Source: Chara braunii (lineage: Eukaryota; Streptophyta; Charophyceae; Charales; Characeae). Taken from it: a stretch of DNA of 29,808 nt. Under the pieces are notes generated by a model. It was not told where the DNA came from. It saw only the letters and a list, made by a program, of their open reading frames with translations, and did no database searches. The stretch is from the NCBI GenBank assembly GCA_003427395.1, contig BFEA01000014.1:488037-517844 (forward strand), read 5' to 3'. Positions 28,561 through 29,808 of this stretch are shown here, piece after piece; within the stretch, counting starts at the first letter, position 1, and every line of letters begins with the position of its first letter. The position numbers and the translations under genes are program-made.

Positions 28561-28722
28561 AACCAATCCGTCAAAACCATCGGCAACCATAGCCACAAGG
28601 CCCTGCTGCTGTCCCAACCAATCCATCAAAACCACCGACAACCATAGCCACAAGGCCCTGCTGCTGTCCCAACCAATCCGTGAAAACCACCGACAACCAT
28701 AGCCACAAGGCCCTGCTGCTGT
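28561..28722. repeat. 55-bp tandem repeat x 3
   Basis: Units starting AACCAATCC begin at 28,561, 28,616 and 28,671 and contain CATAGCCACAAGGCCCTGCT. They differ by only a few substitutions, so the expansion is recent. The minus-strand frames over it are repeat artefacts (length not a multiple of three). Confidence 0.92.
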
Positions 28723-29557
28723 TGGCGTCTGATCCACCACCGCTCCGTCCCTCCGACTGCCTTACCCCAAGTCCACCGCTAACTCCGTCACCCGCCGTCA
28801 GTCCGCCCACCATGGGGCACGTCGAGCCTTTCCGACGTCGTGGGCTTCGCGCATAGCTTGCGCAGCTTACAGTAGAGATCAAAGAGAGTGAGAGGAAGGG
28901 TATGCGAGAATTTATAGCGCGGAAGGCGGCGGAGAGGCTGCGCAAAGCACGGGGTGTAGATGAGCAGGACAGGAGAGGGTCACAGTTTCCAGAAGAGTCG
29001 AAGGAGCGCGAGTGGGGTGGTCGTCCAAGTGGGGTGCGCTTTCCGCGACCACCACATTGCTCCGATCAATCATTCACAGGGAAAGGAGAAGGAGGGGATC
29101 AGACTTCGCTTAGAGGGAAGACAAAGAGACATACAGGAGGGATATACATAGCAAGAAGGGAAGATCGCGCGGGAATGCAGAGCGGGAGGACGGGTTTACG
29201 CGGCGCATGAAAATTCGAAAACAGCCGCATGCAAAAAGAAAAAAAGAAAAACTCCTACTCCCGGTAATTCCCAACCGTTTCTTGAATTCTCTGGCGCGGC
29301 CGCTAACCGGCCACGCAAGACCTGAATTACATTTTCTACTCCGCCCCTCTTAAACAAAAGAAAAAGGAAAGAAAAAGATAAATAAAGCGCCGCTTTTCCG
29401 ATGATCTTGAATCCGTGCTTTGGGGGTTCCATGTGGGAGTTTCCCTTAGGGGTACGGGAAACCACCGAGTACAGATCCTGGCTCATCGCATGTGTGGCTC
29501 ACTGAGGAGATCATCACTCTCGTCCGTGTCAGGTGAGAGTACGATGACCAGTGTCGT
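28723..29557. other. Stretch without recognisable gene
   Basis: Short overlapping frames on both strands, purine-rich around 28,870-29,180. No domain, RNA gene or element end is recognised. Confidence 0.4.
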
Positions 29558-29590
29558 ACCCCGTTCACCGTTCACGGGGTCTGTGAACGG
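29558..29590. repeat. Two mutually exclusive stem-loops
   Basis: ACCCCGT (29,558-29,564) can pair with ACGGGGT (29,574-29,580). CCGTTCAC (29,568-29,575) can pair with GTGAACGG (29,583-29,590). The second stem uses bases of the first, so only one can form at a time. Confidence 0.55.
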
Positions 29591-29639
29591 AAACCGGTCA
29601 TGGAGTTCATGGGTGGGGGTTATGGGAGGGTAGCTCCCC

Positions 29640-29808
29640 ATAATTTTTTCAAATTTGTTTCTTACGAAAATATATTTTTTTAATTAAACACGAAAAAAAA
29701 AATACAACCAGGCAAAATAAGCATCTTTGTTTATTATTTTGTAGATCATTTTGATTTATTATTATTTTTTTAAATGTCATCACCCTGTGGGGCTTGAGGC
29801 AACTGTAT
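29640..29808. other. AT-rich non-coding end of window
   Basis: Composition drops abruptly to long A and T runs. No coding or structural feature is recognised. Confidence 0.5.

Noticed and set aside
28571-28945. 124-residue minus-strand frame over the 55-bp repeats
   Set aside because: The 55-bp unit shifts frame each repeat; there is no recognisable domain.

Overview
This window looks like repeat-dominated nuclear DNA of a green plant or streptophyte alga. No single-copy host gene is recognisable. The plant-side assignment rests on a Ty3/gypsy chromovirus polyprotein, an 18-nt primer-binding site matching plant tRNA-Asp (17 of 18), and clusters of ACGT-core and TTGAC motifs. A charophyte such as Chara is my guess, not something the sequence proves.

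Left part (about 1-17,508). Bases 1-2,048 are non-coding with several stem-loops and two clusters of short promoter-like motifs. From 13,541 down to 2,049 the minus strand is an almost unbroken but decayed coding track. In coding order it holds: a 610-codon frame of unknown function; three diverged copies of one unrecognised ~110-residue domain; further unknown segments; a capsid-like domain; a Gag with N-terminal coiled coil, proline-rich linker, capsid and CCHC zinc knuckle; retropepsin; reverse transcriptase; RNase H; integrase; and a C-terminal chromodomain. Upstream lie a leader, a tRNA-Asp primer-binding site (14,408-14,425) and a 3.1-kb LTR (14,427-17,508, ends TGTCG...CGACA). The simplest reading is one giant minus-strand LTR retrotransposon. 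Its 3' LTR is not in the window. A nested or chimeric origin is not excluded.

Middle part (17,509-24,483). It is non-coding: a possible initiator-Met primer-binding site, a stem-loop-dense stretch (18.4-19.8 kb), five tandem ~122-bp repeats (20.64-21.26 kb), an array of about twelve stem-loops (21.48-22.42 kb), a TATA-like box and diverged ~250-bp repeats. It ends in a polypurine tract directly before a second LTR. The stem-loops share an AACTTA loop motif while the outer stems differ in sequence yet stay complementary. That array is the most unusual signal here.

Right part (24,484-29,808). A second LTR of the same family (24,484-27,625) lies in the opposite orientation, so the two LTRs form a 3.1-kb inverted repeat around a 7-kb spacer. 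Minisatellites inside the two LTRs differ in copy number. The last 2.2 kb is non-coding with a GA microsatellite, a 55-bp triple tandem repeat and two competing hairpins.

Nothing here appears to encode an intact protein. Many reading frames are long and in phase but cut by single stop codons, as in old silenced retrotransposons.
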